Counted from the first letter of the stretch, positions 26,588-35,058 are shown. The stretch is DNA of 47,735 nt from Actinobacteria bacterium UBA2286 (GCA_002345925.1 DDWM01000065.1:1-47735); one strand, 5' to 3'. The notes: generated by a model from the sequence alone, not told the origin. Program-made: numbers and translations.

Positions 26588-26593
26588 ATTCTA
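26588..26593 (-). promoter_or_regulatory. Possible -10 box for pyrH
   Basis: Minus-strand TAGAAT about 56 bases upstream of the pyrH ATG, directly after the tsf palindrome. No -35 box is visible because the palindrome occupies that place. Confidence 0.3.
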
Positions 26594-26597
26594 AACT

Positions 26598-26627
26598 AAC
26601 AGGGCGGCGCATGCGCGCCGCCCTGTT
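26598..26627 (-). terminator. Strong hairpin after tsf
   Basis: A perfect 13-bp stem, AACAGGGCGGCGC with GCGCCGCCCTGTT and a 4-base loop, starts 12 bases past the tsf stop. Only TTAGTTT follows on the minus strand. It likely ends or stabilises the rpsB-tsf transcript. Confidence 0.65.
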
Positions 26628-26639
26628 GTGTACAGCCTG

Positions 26640-27542
26640 TTAACAGGCTTCGGGTTCTGTGTCGCTCGTCTCGCCGAGCGCGAAGCGCTCGAAGGCGATG
26701 AGCTTGATCTCGTCGCCGACCTCTTTGGAGATCTTGGCAATGAGCTGGCTGACGGTGATGTCAGGATCCTTCACGAAGACCTGCTCGGTAAGGCAGACCT
26801 CTTTGTAGAACTTCTGGATGCGACCCTCGGCCATCTTCTCCTGAATCGCCTCTGGCTTGCCAGACTCGGCTGCCTGTGCGCGGAAGATCGAGAGCTCGTG
26901 CTCGATGACGTCGGCAGAGACTTCGTCGCGGGTTGCGGCGATTGGCGCGGCTGCAGCCACCTGCATCGCGATATCGCGAAGCAGGGCCGTGACCTCGGCC
27001 TTGGCGGCAGTGGCTGCATTCGAGAACGCAACCTCAACGAGCACGCCGATCTTGCCACCCATGTGGACGTAGCTGCCAACGGCACCGGTGCCGGAGACCT
27101 CGCGGCGCGTGAACCGGGTGATGTTCATGTTCTCGCCCAGCTTGCTAACGACTTCGCCAAGCACCTGCTCGACGGTGTGCTCGCGACCAGCGAACGTCTG
27201 CGCCATAAGGGCAGGTACGTCTGCCGGCGCGGCGGTGCCTACGTGCGCCGCGAGATCGTTCACAAAACCGAGGAAAGCAGCGTTGATGCCGACAAAGTCG
27301 GTCTCGCAGTTGACCTCGACGAGTGAGCCTACCGAGCCAGACTCGCTGACATATGCGGCGACAGCACCCTCATTGGTGGCGCGGCCGGCTTTCTTGGCGA
27401 GCGCGGCGAGACCCTTCGTGCGAAGGATATCGACAGCGGCCTCCATGTTTCCCTCGGCCTCAACAAGTGCCTTCTTGCAATCCATCATCCCTGCGCCGGT
27501 AGTCTCGCGCAGGTCCTTGACCATCTTTGCGGTGATCTCCAT
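26640..27542 (-). CDS. tsf: Elongation factor Ts
   Basis: EF-Ts is the nucleotide exchange factor of EF-Tu. The 300-residue protein has the N-terminal UBA-like part MVKDLRETTGAGMMDCKKAL, the core motif VNCETDFVG, duplicated dimerisation domains and the C-terminal IQKFYKEVCLTEQVFVKDP. It follows rpsB by 60 bases, as usual. The ATG has AGGAGGCACTGC upstream. Confidence 0.98.
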   Translation of the reverse strand: MEITAKMVKDLRETTGAGMMDCKKALVEAEGNMEAAVDILRTKGLAALAKKAGRATNEGAVAAYVSESGSVGSLVEVNCETDFVGINAAFLGFVNDLAAHVGTAAPADVPALMAQTFAGREHTVEQVLGEVVSKLGENMNITRFTRREVSGTGAVGSYVHMGGKIGVLVEVAFSNAATAAKAEVTALLRDIAMQVAAAAPIAATRDEVSADVIEHELSIFRAQAAESGKPEAIQEKMAEGRIQKFYKEVCLTEQVFVKDPDITVSQLIAKISKEVGDEIKLIAFERFALGETSDTEPEAC

Positions 27543-27602
27543 GCCTGCAGTGCCTCCTAGTAGAAAGTGGTCCGCCCGTGAAGGCGTCCCTGAAAGGACG
27601 AA

Positions 27603-28418
27603 TTACTCGGCTTCGGTAGTCGCGGGTGCGGCTTCCTCGGCAACAACCGGCTCAGCTACCGGAGCGGCTGCGGCCACAGGAGCGGCCTCAGCTGCAGCGA
27701 CTGCAGCTTCATCGATGGTCTCGACTGCGAGACCGGCGGCCACGCGACCGTCGACTGCAGCGTCCGCGATGATGCGGCAGATGAGTCCGACCGAGCGGAT
27801 CGCGTCGTCGTTGCCGGGAATGACGAAGTCGACTTCGTCGGGATCGGCGTTTGTGTCTACGAGACCGATGATCGGGATCTTAAGGCGGCGAGCCTCGGCG
27901 ATAGCGATGCTCTCCTTCTTGGTGTCTACGACGAACACGGCGTCAGGAAGCGAGCTCATGTCGCGAATGCCGTTGAGGTTCTTCTGTAGCTTTCCGAGCT
28001 CAGTGCGAAGCTTGGTGGCTTCCTTCTTGGGAAGGCTGGCCATCACGCCATTGGCTTCCATGTTCTCAAGTTCGACCATGCGGGCGATCCGCTTGCGGAT
28101 GGTCACGAAGTTCGTGAGCATGCCACCGAGCCAGCGCTGGTTGACGTACGGCATCGACGAGCGAGTGGCCTCTGAGGAGGTGGGCTCCTGTGCCTGCTTC
28201 TTGGTGCCGATGAACAGAACCGAACCGCCACGGGCGGTCAGGTCGCGCACGAAGCGATACGTGGCGTCGATCTCGCGAAGGCTGCGCTGGAGATCGAGGA
28301 TGTAGATGCCGTTACGCTCGGTGAAGATATACGGCTTCATCTTCGGGTTCCAGCGGCGGGTCTGATGTCCGAAGTGGACACCAGCTTCGAGCAGGTTCTT
28401 CATAGAGACTGTGGTCAT
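27603..28418 (-). CDS. rpsB: 30S ribosomal protein S2
   Basis: From the ATG at 28418, with GGAGG six to seven bases upstream, the protein has 271 residues. It has the S2 signatures LLEAGVHFGHQTRRWNPKM, RNGIYILDLQRSL, VLFIGTKKQAQE, YVNQRWLGGMLTN and NADPDEVDFVIPGNDDAIRS. The last 40 or so residues are a low-complexity Ala/Glu/Pro/Val tail ending EEAAPATTEAE, like the tail of S16 in this window. A longer upstream frame covers the promoter and is ignored. Confidence 0.97.
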   Translation of the reverse strand: MTTVSMKNLLEAGVHFGHQTRRWNPKMKPYIFTERNGIYILDLQRSLREIDATYRFVRDLTARGGSVLFIGTKKQAQEPTSSEATRSSMPYVNQRWLGGMLTNFVTIRKRIARMVELENMEANGVMASLPKKEATKLRTELGKLQKNLNGIRDMSSLPDAVFVVDTKKESIAIAEARRLKIPIIGLVDTNADPDEVDFVIPGNDDAIRSVGLICRIIADAAVDGRVAAGLAVETIDEAAVAAAEAAPVAAAAPVAEPVVAEEAAPATTEAE

Positions 28419-28545
28419 GGTGGTTCCTCCAACGTCGGTTGTACGTCCGTCCGCTTCATCCCCTGCCACGCTTTCCGATACGGAGGATTCCGAATCGGGC
28501 ACCGGCGTGCGGGTCCACGGACGTGCAAGATTACGAGCCGTGACA

Positions 28546-28558
28546 GGGTATCATACCC
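28546..28558 (-). promoter_or_regulatory. rpsB promoter -10 within a short palindrome
   Basis: Minus-strand TATGAT (28555-28550) is a good -10 box, about 130 bases upstream of rpsB. It is centred in the palindrome GGGTATCATACCC. No convincing -35 is seen. The symmetry could be an operator or chance. Confidence 0.4.
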
Positions 28559-28607
28559 GGTTCGGCATACCAAGCGATGTGCTTGGTCGAAGAAGATGGA
28601 GTCTGGC

Positions 28608-29195
28608 CTAGAACTCGCGGCCACACATCGGGCATATGACGTGAGCGTCATACCAGCCAGCGCGTTCGGCCTTGGGCAGCATCTCTAGAGTGAGTTCAAC
28701 CTCGCATGCCGGACACCAGAAGCGTCGGGGAAGCCCGGCTTTCTTGATGAAGCACTCGGCGTCCGCCTCGCGATCCCGGACGACTAGTTTGTATGACTCG
28801 GAAGAACCATCGCAGCCACCGAGGTTATCGAGGACCAACCGAATCTTCTCGGCAACGTCCGCCGGCTTCGCCTGGTTCTTGATGAGGTAGTCCAGCGCGC
28901 CAAGCTCAAGCGCATGCTTGATGGCGGACTCTTCTCCGAGATTCGTCAGGATGACAACCGGAAGGTTGGCAGTGCGAGGATCGGCTTTCATGGACTCAAG
29001 AACATCTAGACCGCCCATCCGCGGCATGATGAGATCCAGGAGCACGAGGTCCACTGGATTCGCGCGCAGCGCTGCCAGAGCTTCGAGGCCATCGCCAGCG
29101 GTGAGCACCGTGTAGCCGTCTTGAGTGAGTCTGTCCTGATAAATGCGCCTCAGAAGCTCTGTGTCCTCAACGATGAGAACGCGCTCGCCCGCCAT
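28608..29195 (-). CDS. Response regulator: receiver domain plus C-terminal zinc ribbon
   Basis: A 195-residue protein. The CheY-like receiver (1-123) has the acidic pocket (E10, D11), phospho-acceptor D54 in LVLLDLIMPRM, T84 and K106, so it should be phosphorylatable. After a linker comes a zinc-ribbon-like tail with C161, C164, C188 and C191 (CPAC...CPMC), in place of a DNA-binding domain. Output is thus likely by protein or nucleic-acid contact through the ribbon. No histidine kinase is in the window. It lies 15 bases after the WhiG-type sigma gene and before rpsB; a link with sigma control is suggested by position only. The ATG has GGAAGG upstream. Confidence 0.9.
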   Translation of the reverse strand: MAGERVLIVEDTELLRRIYQDRLTQDGYTVLTAGDGLEALAALRANPVDLVLLDLIMPRMGGLDVLESMKADPRTANLPVVILTNLGEESAIKHALELGALDYLIKNQAKPADVAEKIRLVLDNLGGCDGSSESYKLVVRDREADAECFIKKAGLPRRFWCPACEVELTLEMLPKAERAGWYDAHVICPMCGREF

Positions 29196-29210
29196 GAGAT
29201 AGCCTTCCTG

Positions 29211-30002
29211 TCAGCCAGCCGGAATGAAGCCTTGTGCAGCATGCAGTCGCGCTCGGAGTCGAAGTACTGCCTTCGTGTGCAGCTGGCTCACTCGAGACTC
29301 GGTAACGCCGAGCACAGCGCCGATCTCCTTGAGTGTGAGTCCTTCGTAATAGTAGAGCGCAATGACGACCTTCTCGCGCTCGGGCAAGCGTTCGATCGCT
29401 TTCGAGAGTATGTCTTTCAGCTCAGCGCTCTCAAAGACCTGGACCGGATCCTCGGCGGTGTCGTCCTTGATGGTCGCAACCGGGCTGTTCCGATCGTCGC
29501 GGTCCATTCCTCCGGACCAAAGCTCCTCAAAGGAGACGACGGAGGTGTAAGAGAGTTTCGTGAAGATATCGTCCAGGTCTTTCTTGCTGATGTTCATATG
29601 AGCGGCGACTTCGGTATCTGAGGGAACTCGCTTGAGCTTGTTCTCAAGCGCCACGTACGCGCCCTCGATCTCTCTGGCGCGTGCACGCACGGATCGGGGC
29701 ACCCAGTCCATCGCGCGCAGCTCATCGATGATGGCGCCTTTGATGCGAGCGATGGCGTACGTTTCGAACTTGATGCCGCGCTCAGGGCTGAACTTCTCGA
29801 TAGCGTCTATCAGACCGAAGACTCCATAGGAGATTAGATCAGACGTCTCAACGTTCTGAGGTAGATTCGACGACAAGCGACCGGCGACATACTTCACCAG
29901 TGGCGAGTAGTTGAGTATCAGTTGCTCCCTGGCGACGAGGTCCCCCGTCCCCTTGAATGCGTCCCAGAAAACTGTGACGTCGCTCCCCGCCTGTGACCGC
30001 AT
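29211..30002 (-). CDS. whiG: RNA polymerase sigma factor, WhiG/FliA family
   Basis: An alternative sigma-28-type factor of 263 residues. Region 2 is clear (REQLILNYSPLVKYVAGRL, DLISYGVFGLIDAIEKFSP, FETYAIARIKGAIIDELR, DWVPRSVR), region 3 follows (VALENKLKRVPSDTEVA) and region 4 ends it (LPEREKVVIALYYYEGLTLKEIGAVLGVTESRVSQLH). WhiG controls sporulation in Streptomyces and FliA controls flagella elsewhere; which applies here cannot be read off. The ATG at 30002 follows AAAGGGG; a TTG seven codons earlier is less likely. Location between xerC and rpsB matches whiG of Actinobacteria. Confidence 0.93.
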   Translation of the reverse strand: MRSQAGSDVTVFWDAFKGTGDLVAREQLILNYSPLVKYVAGRLSSNLPQNVETSDLISYGVFGLIDAIEKFSPERGIKFETYAIARIKGAIIDELRAMDWVPRSVRARAREIEGAYVALENKLKRVPSDTEVAAHMNISKKDLDDIFTKLSYTSVVSFEELWSGGMDRDDRNSPVATIKDDTAEDPVQVFESAELKDILSKAIERLPEREKVVIALYYYEGLTLKEIGAVLGVTESRVSQLHTKAVLRLRARLHAAQGFIPAG

Positions 30003-30023
30003 TAAGCGTGCCCCTTTGTTCAA

Positions 30024-30920
30024 TTAGCCCCGCGGATGTGCGTTCTTGTGTACGTCCTGGAGCCTTTGCGTGCTTAAGTGAGTATAAATCTGGGTGGTTG
30101 ACAGGGCAACGTGCCCTAGGAGTTCTTGCACGGATCGCAAATCCGCTCCTGCTTCAAGCATATGGGTGGCGAAGCTATGACGCAACGCATGCGGGCTTAA
30201 TGCCAGAGCCGAACCTGTGATTTGCAGGTACCGCTTCATCAATCTGCGCACGCTATCGGCCGAAAGTCTGCCTCCGAGCCGGTTAAGGAACAGCGCGGGT
30301 TCGTCGTGCTTGTCCAGCTTCGGGCGTCCAGAAGAGACGTACTCGGATATGCGCTGACAGGCAACGCGGTGAATCGGAACGATTCGCTCTTTGGAGCCCT
30401 TGCCGAGAACCCGAACCTGTCCCTGTGCGAAATCCACATCACCAACGTCGAGTCCCGTGAGCTCTGATACGCGAAGCCCCCCTGCATACAGCAGTTCCAG
30501 GATCGCACGGTCTCGGAGACCGCCGGGTGTGGATGCATCCGGTGCTTCGATCAGGTCGGCTATCGTCTCGGCAGAACCGATAACGGGCAGCCGCGTTGGA
30601 AGCTTTGGCGTGGCGATGACGTCGGCCGGGCTGCCAGCAACGATTCCTCGCTCCACGAGGAAGGCGAATAGCGACCTTACAGCAGAAAGCTTGCGCGCTA
30701 TAGTCCGGCGGGAGTACCGGGCTCGGTCAAGTTCGCCCAGAAAGCCTCTCAGGTTGCGGTATGTGAGTGCGGAAAGGTCATAGTTCTGGCGCTCAAGCCA
30801 GTTTGAGAACTGGGCAAGATCGCTGGAGTAGGCCTCCACTGTCCGGGGCGACGCGTTGCGCTCAACCTCGAGGGATTCGAGGTATGCGGCAATCAGGCTG
30901 TCAGCGTCGTGAGTGCTCAC
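30024..30920 (-). CDS. xerC: Tyrosine recombinase XerC
   Basis: A 298-residue site-specific recombinase that, with a partner, resolves chromosome dimers. The N-terminal SAM-like domain covers about 1-95. The catalytic residues are all present: R150, K174, H244, R247, H270 and nucleophile Y279. Length and context (dprA-trmFO-xerC upstream of rpsB) fit chromosomal XerC and not a mobile integrase; no att-like repeats were seen nearby. The start is GTG in a GTGA overlap with trmFO. Confidence 0.95.
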   Translation of the reverse strand: MSTHDADSLIAAYLESLEVERNASPRTVEAYSSDLAQFSNWLERQNYDLSALTYRNLRGFLGELDRARYSRRTIARKLSAVRSLFAFLVERGIVAGSPADVIATPKLPTRLPVIGSAETIADLIEAPDASTPGGLRDRAILELLYAGGLRVSELTGLDVGDVDFAQGQVRVLGKGSKERIVPIHRVACQRISEYVSSGRPKLDKHDEPALFLNRLGGRLSADSVRRLMKRYLQITGSALALSPHALRHSFATHMLEAGADLRSVQELLGHVALSTTQIYTHLSTQRLQDVHKNAHPRG

Positions 30921-32314
30921 TTGCCGATCTCCGATGCTGCGGCCAGAGCTGGAGAGAGCGCCTCGGCATGTGTTTGGGAGTACTCAAGAATCGCAACCGC
31001 AGCACGCTCCGCTATCGCGGCCCGACGTGCGCGTTTCGCGCGGATGGAATCCATGGGCGGCATGATGCCGAGGTTGACGTGCATTGGCTGGTATCGGCCG
31101 GTATCCGGGTCGGTCGCGTAGGCGATGAGGCTACCCAAGGCCGTGTTGGCAGGGAGTGGAAGGGCCTGATGACCCAGACGCGCATTGACGATGCTCAGCG
31201 CTGCCACGAGCCCTCCCCCGGCCGCTTCCAGGTAGCCTTCGGTGCCACAGAGCTGGCCGGCGATACGGACTCTTGGATTAGTGCGCAGTGAAAGGTCACC
31301 TGCAAGCAGCCGTGGCGCGTCGACGAAGGTGTTTCTATGCATCACTCCGTAGCGCAGAAACTCGGCGTTTTGAAGGCCTGGAACCAATGAGAACACGCGG
31401 CGCTGTTCGCTGAATGTGAGGTTGGTCTGACAGCCGACCAGGTTGTAGGCTGTCGCCGCGCGGTTCTCGGCACGAAGCTGCAGAACCGCCCACGGGCGCT
31501 CTCCGGTGCGTGGGTCTATAAGTCCGACGGGCTTCATACCGCCGTATCGCAATGCATCCGGACCACAGCGCGCCACCTCTTCTACTGGCTGGCATGCCTG
31601 GAAGAGATCCTTCTGTTCGAACTCCTTCAAGATCACGCGCTCTGCATCAAGGACGGCGCCGAGGAAGACGTCGTACTGTTCGCGATTCATCGGGCAGTTG
31701 ATGTAGTCTGCGCCCTCCCCCTTGTCGTAGCGGGAGGCGCGAAACGCGAACTCCATGTCAATGGACTCCGCAGCGACGATGGGTGCGGCGGCATCGAAGA
31801 ACGCCAACCGCGAATCGCCAACGAGCTCAGACAGCGCGCCCTCGAGATTTGCACTGGTGAGCGGACCGCTTGCGATTATCACGTCGCCTTCTGGGATCGA
31901 AGTCGCTTCCTCTCTGACAAGTTCAATCAGCGGGTGGTTCGAGATCGCAGCGGTGATTGATGCCGAGAAGTCATCTCTGTCGACCGCGAGTGCGGCGCCA
32001 GCCGGAACCGCAGTGGCCCTGGCTGTGGCGACGATGAGGCTGCCCAGTGCCTCGAGTTCGCGCTTGAGCATCCCTGTTGCGGTTGCCGGATCGTCGCTCT
32101 TGAATGAATTGGAGCAGACCAACTCGGCGAGCCCGTCGCTATGGTGCGCCGGCGACGCTGCTGACGGGCGCATCTCAAGCAGGCGAACCGGTATGCCTCG
32201 AATCGCGAGTTGCCAGGCCGCTTCTGAGCCGGCCAGCCCACCGCCGATCACGGTCACTGTGTCGAAAGCGTTCGTCGGTGGCAAGGAATCTCCAGTTGTC
32301 GGGTACTCCCGCAT
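30917..32314 (-). CDS. trmFO: Methylenetetrahydrofolate-tRNA-(uracil-5-)-methyltransferase
   Basis: TrmFO makes m5U54 in tRNA with methylene-THF and FAD. The 465-residue protein has the FAD loop VTVIGGGLAGSEAAWQLA, RLLEMRP, ELVCSNSFKSDD (first reactive Cys), FQACQPVEEVARCGPDALRYG (second reactive Cys) and ARGxxxxxx-type C-terminal parts. The start is uncertain: ATG at 32314 lacks a clear ribosome binding site, while a TTG at 32284 has GGAG at good distance and would still keep the FAD loop. TrmFO between dprA and xerC is a Firmicutes-like arrangement. Confidence 0.95.
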   Translation of the reverse strand: MREYPTTGDSLPPTNAFDTVTVIGGGLAGSEAAWQLAIRGIPVRLLEMRPSAASPAHHSDGLAELVCSNSFKSDDPATATGMLKRELEALGSLIVATARATAVPAGAALAVDRDDFSASITAAISNHPLIELVREEATSIPEGDVIIASGPLTSANLEGALSELVGDSRLAFFDAAAPIVAAESIDMEFAFRASRYDKGEGADYINCPMNREQYDVFLGAVLDAERVILKEFEQKDLFQACQPVEEVARCGPDALRYGGMKPVGLIDPRTGERPWAVLQLRAENRAATAYNLVGCQTNLTFSEQRRVFSLVPGLQNAEFLRYGVMHRNTFVDAPRLLAGDLSLRTNPRVRIAGQLCGTEGYLEAAGGGLVAALSIVNARLGHQALPLPANTALGSLIAYATDPDTGRYQPMHVNLGIMPPMDSIRAKRARRAAIAERAAVAILEYSQTHAEALSPALAAASEIGK

Positions 32315-32334
32315 TGTAGCGTGAGGTTGACGGG

Positions 32335-33213
32335 TTACGCTGTCGAGTTCATCCCGTACCTCCCGTCCCGATAGCGAACCACCATTCCGGCCATTTCCAG
32401 CTCGCCGAGCCTGCGAGCCACCGTCATGATGTCGCAGTCAAGCAGCCGCGCCAGATCATCAGGGCGCATTGCGTCAGCGATTAGCGCACGTTCAAGTGGG
32501 TCGTTGCCGATGCGCACCACTGCATCGCAAGACTCTCTGTCCACCGCGAGTCCCGCCTGGCGGAGCGCATCACCGAGTTCAGACACATCAGTGACAGGCG
32601 TTGCTCCTTGCCGGATCAAACGATTGGCGCCGCGAGATTCCGGATGGTTGATGGACCCTGGAACCGCCAGGACGTCGCGACCGACGTCGAGAGCGAAGTC
32701 GGCAGTTGAAAACGTGCCGCTCGGCAGACCGGCTTCTACGACGAGCACAGCGGCCGACAATGCGGCGATGATCCTGTTTCGCTTCGCGAATGCCCACCTG
32801 GTTGGCGGAGAGCCCCAGGGTAGTTCGGATACTACAGCGCAGTTCTGTCGGAGATCGGTGAGTAACTCTCGCGAGGCCGCGGGGTAGTCAACATCGGCTC
32901 CACATCCGAGCACCGCTACGCTGGCGCCACCGGAATCACGCGCTGAGAGCTGAGCTGCTCGATCGCAGCCAATCGCCGCACCGGAGACGATCGTTACCCC
33001 GCACGCGGCAGCCCATCCTGCAAACCGTCGCGCGATCTGCAGTCCGTATGGCGTCGCTTTCCGGGCACCGATAACCCCCAGTCCGGGAGTGAGAAGCTGT
33101 ATGTCGCCGATGACATACAGGGTGCTAGGTGGGTCAGAGAGATCGAGAAGACACTCCGGGTACGAGGGTTCATCGATGTCGATCTCGTGACGAGCGTACT
33201 TGGATGCCTTCAC
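32335..33213 (-). CDS. dprA: DNA-processing protein DprA (short form)
   Basis: DprA loads RecA on incoming single-stranded DNA in natural transformation. From a GTG at 33213, in a GTGA overlap with comM and preceded by GGGAG, the protein has 292 residues. It starts directly with the Rossmann part (YPECLLDLSDPPSTLYVIGD, GVIGARKATPYG) and so lacks the N-terminal SAM-like domain of many homologues. The usual SGxAxGID loop reads SGAAIGCD, a mild deviation. VAVLGCGADVDYP and AVPGSINHPESRGANRLIRQGA are typical, and a C-terminal winged helix is at about 235-290. A longer upstream frame runs inside comM and is not used. Confidence 0.92.
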   Translation of the reverse strand: MKASKYARHEIDIDEPSYPECLLDLSDPPSTLYVIGDIQLLTPGLGVIGARKATPYGLQIARRFAGWAAACGVTIVSGAAIGCDRAAQLSARDSGGASVAVLGCGADVDYPAASRELLTDLRQNCAVVSELPWGSPPTRWAFAKRNRIIAALSAAVLVVEAGLPSGTFSTADFALDVGRDVLAVPGSINHPESRGANRLIRQGATPVTDVSELGDALRQAGLAVDRESCDAVVRIGNDPLERALIADAMRPDDLARLLDCDIMTVARRLGELEMAGMVVRYRDGRYGMNSTA

Positions 33214-34691
33214 TGGTTCTCCCATCCCCGATATCCGACGGCTTCCGCAAGGTGCCCGCCGAGCACCTCCGATGACTTGTCCATGTCTGCCAGAGTGCGC
33301 GCTACTCGCAAGATGCGGGTTACAGCTCTTCCTGAAAGGTGGTGAGAGCGTGCCGTCTCCGAGAAGAGCCTCGCGGTTGTAGGCGTGAGCCGGCACGCAC
33401 TCAGCAGCGGCGCTCCAGCAAGGGCGGCTGACAGACCACCACGTAGTCGTGCAAACTCGCGGGTCTTGAGGACGCGCTCCCTAACAATTGAAGTCGCTTC
33501 TCCGGGCGCTGCGCCAAGCAGCAGATCCGGATCGATGCGGTCGACTCTCACGACCAGATCCATCCGGTCCATGAGTGGACCGCCAATGCGGGCGGCGTAC
33601 CGTCGGACATTTCCCTCGGCGCACTTGCACGCTCGTTCTGGGTCGCCGAGGAAGCCGCAAGGGCAAGGGTTCATCGCTGCAACAAGAGTGAATCTCGCCG
33701 GATATCTAACGCGACCCTCGGCACGCACCAAGGTGAGCGCGCCGTCTTCCATCGGCTGACGGAGTGTCTGGAGCGCTGAAGGTGAGAACTCGGGCAGCTC
33801 ATCGAGAAACAGCACCCCGTTGTGGGCCAGGCTCATCTCGCCGGGGCGCGGCGGTGACCCACCACCCGCCAGGCCAGCGATTGAGCACGTATGATGCGGA
33901 GCCCGGAATGGCCGAACGCCGTCCAGCACGCTTGTCTCGTCAAGGCCAGCCACGGAGTGCACGAGAGCGGAATCGAGTATCTCGCCCTTATCCAGCGGCG
34001 GCATGATTCCGGGCAGTCTCCGCGCAAGCAATGTCTTACCCGAACCCGGTGGGCCGATCATGAGCAGGTTGTGTCCACCTGCGGCTGCGATTTCAAGAAC
34101 GCGCTTGGCGCCCTCATGACCGGCGACCTCGGAGAGGTCGGGAGGATTGACTTCAGGGCGCTGTGCAGCGTGCTGCGGAGCATCGACGAGCGACCCTTGC
34201 CTCAAGTCCTGGAGTGAATTCAGGCACCTGCATGTGAGACCGTCAACCGCTTGAGCGGGTCCAAGTGCGCCGATGGGACCGATCAGGTCGTACCCGCTTC
34301 GCGATGCCGCAAGGGCGTAAGCGAGCGCACCCGACACGGGCCGGACACTGCCATCGAGCGACAGCTCGCCGACTGCTGTCGCGCTCTCGGTCAGTATTGC
34401 GGGTATTTGCCGTGTGGCGGTCAGGATCGCGAGCGCGATCGGCAGGTCGAATCCTGTACCGTGCTTCCGCAGCGGCGCTGGCGCCAGATTCACCAGGACT
34501 CGGGCGTTTGGGAACTCGAACCCGGATGCACGGACCGCGCTTCTAACGCGGTCGCGCGCTTCCTGCACCGCCGTGTCGGCCAATCCCACGATTGAGAAAC
34601 CGGGAAGGCCTGAGGACACATCAGCTTGGACCTCAACTGATTGCGCTTCAACGCCCGTGATCGTTGCCGCATAGACCGTCGCTTGCGGCAT
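33210..34691 (-). CDS. comM: ComM/YifB-family AAA+ ATPase (Mg-chelatase-like)
   Basis: A 493-residue helicase-like ATPase; ComM promotes branch migration during transformation. The N-terminal domain has GLPGFSIVGLADTAVQEARDR, then NLAPAPLRKHGTGFDLPIA. Walker A is GPPGSGKTLLARR and Walker B is GVLFLDELPEF, followed by LRQPMEDG and a zinc-binding-like CPCGFLGDPERACKC segment. The C-terminus has SGRAVTRILRVARTLADMD. It sits next to dprA, the usual pairing, so the strain may be competent, though no uptake genes are in the window. Confidence 0.95.
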   Translation of the reverse strand: MPQATVYAATITGVEAQSVEVQADVSSGLPGFSIVGLADTAVQEARDRVRSAVRASGFEFPNARVLVNLAPAPLRKHGTGFDLPIALAILTATRQIPAILTESATAVGELSLDGSVRPVSGALAYALAASRSGYDLIGPIGALGPAQAVDGLTCRCLNSLQDLRQGSLVDAPQHAAQRPEVNPPDLSEVAGHEGAKRVLEIAAAGGHNLLMIGPPGSGKTLLARRLPGIMPPLDKGEILDSALVHSVAGLDETSVLDGVRPFRAPHHTCSIAGLAGGGSPPRPGEMSLAHNGVLFLDELPEFSPSALQTLRQPMEDGALTLVRAEGRVRYPARFTLVAAMNPCPCGFLGDPERACKCAEGNVRRYAARIGGPLMDRMDLVVRVDRIDPDLLLGAAPGEATSIVRERVLKTREFARLRGGLSAALAGAPLLSACRLTPTTARLFSETARSHHLSGRAVTRILRVARTLADMDKSSEVLGGHLAEAVGYRGWENQ

Positions 34692-34692
34692 T

Positions 34693-35058
34693 TCAGCCGT
34701 CCAGCGTGAATGCTGCGCGATGGTGCCTCAGAAGCGCTCGGTCATCGGCGAGAACCCGGATGCTGACGACATCGAATCGCACAGGACATGATTCAAGGCC
34801 AGCGCCTGCGAGGTACGACCGTGCGATACGCCCTATTCTGCGCTGCTTCTGCGGTGTGACTGCGTCCTCCGGCGTGCCTTTGGCATCTGTCGCTCGGGTC
34901 TTCACCTCGCAAAGCACCACGGTCTCACCGTCGAGGAAGACTATGTCCACCTCACCTGACGGGCACCGCCAGTTCCTGTCCACGATCGTCATACCCGTAC
35001 GTTCGAGATACGCCGCCGCAGCGTCTTCGCCACGGCGTCCGGTCTCTTGTTTGTCCAT
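34693..35058 (-). CDS. yraN: UPF0102 family protein YraN (predicted PD-(D/E)XK nuclease fold)
   Basis: A 121-residue protein from an ATG at 35058 with GGGGTGG upstream. It shows the family layout GRRGEDAAAAYLERTGMTIVDRNWR, GEVDIVFLDGETVVLCEVKTR and a C-terminal VRFDVVSI. The E...D...EVK pattern is that of restriction-endonuclease-like nucleases. Function is not established; the gene is almost always near rnhB, comM and rplS. In-frame GTGs upstream are possible starts. Confidence 0.9.
   Translation of the reverse strand: MDKQETGRRGEDAAAAYLERTGMTIVDRNWRCPSGEVDIVFLDGETVVLCEVKTRATDAKGTPEDAVTPQKQRRIGRIARSYLAGAGLESCPVRFDVVSIRVLADDRALLRHHRAAFTLDG

Noticed and set aside
27088..28305. Open plus-strand frame of 405 codons opposite tsf and rpsB
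   Set aside because: Composition is Ser/Ala/Arg-rich without motifs; it is the antisense shadow of two certain ribosome-related genes.
30024..30920. Integrase of a mobile element
   Set aside because: The recombinase has XerC length and sits in its usual chromosomal neighbourhood; no att repeats, phage genes or composition change are seen around it.
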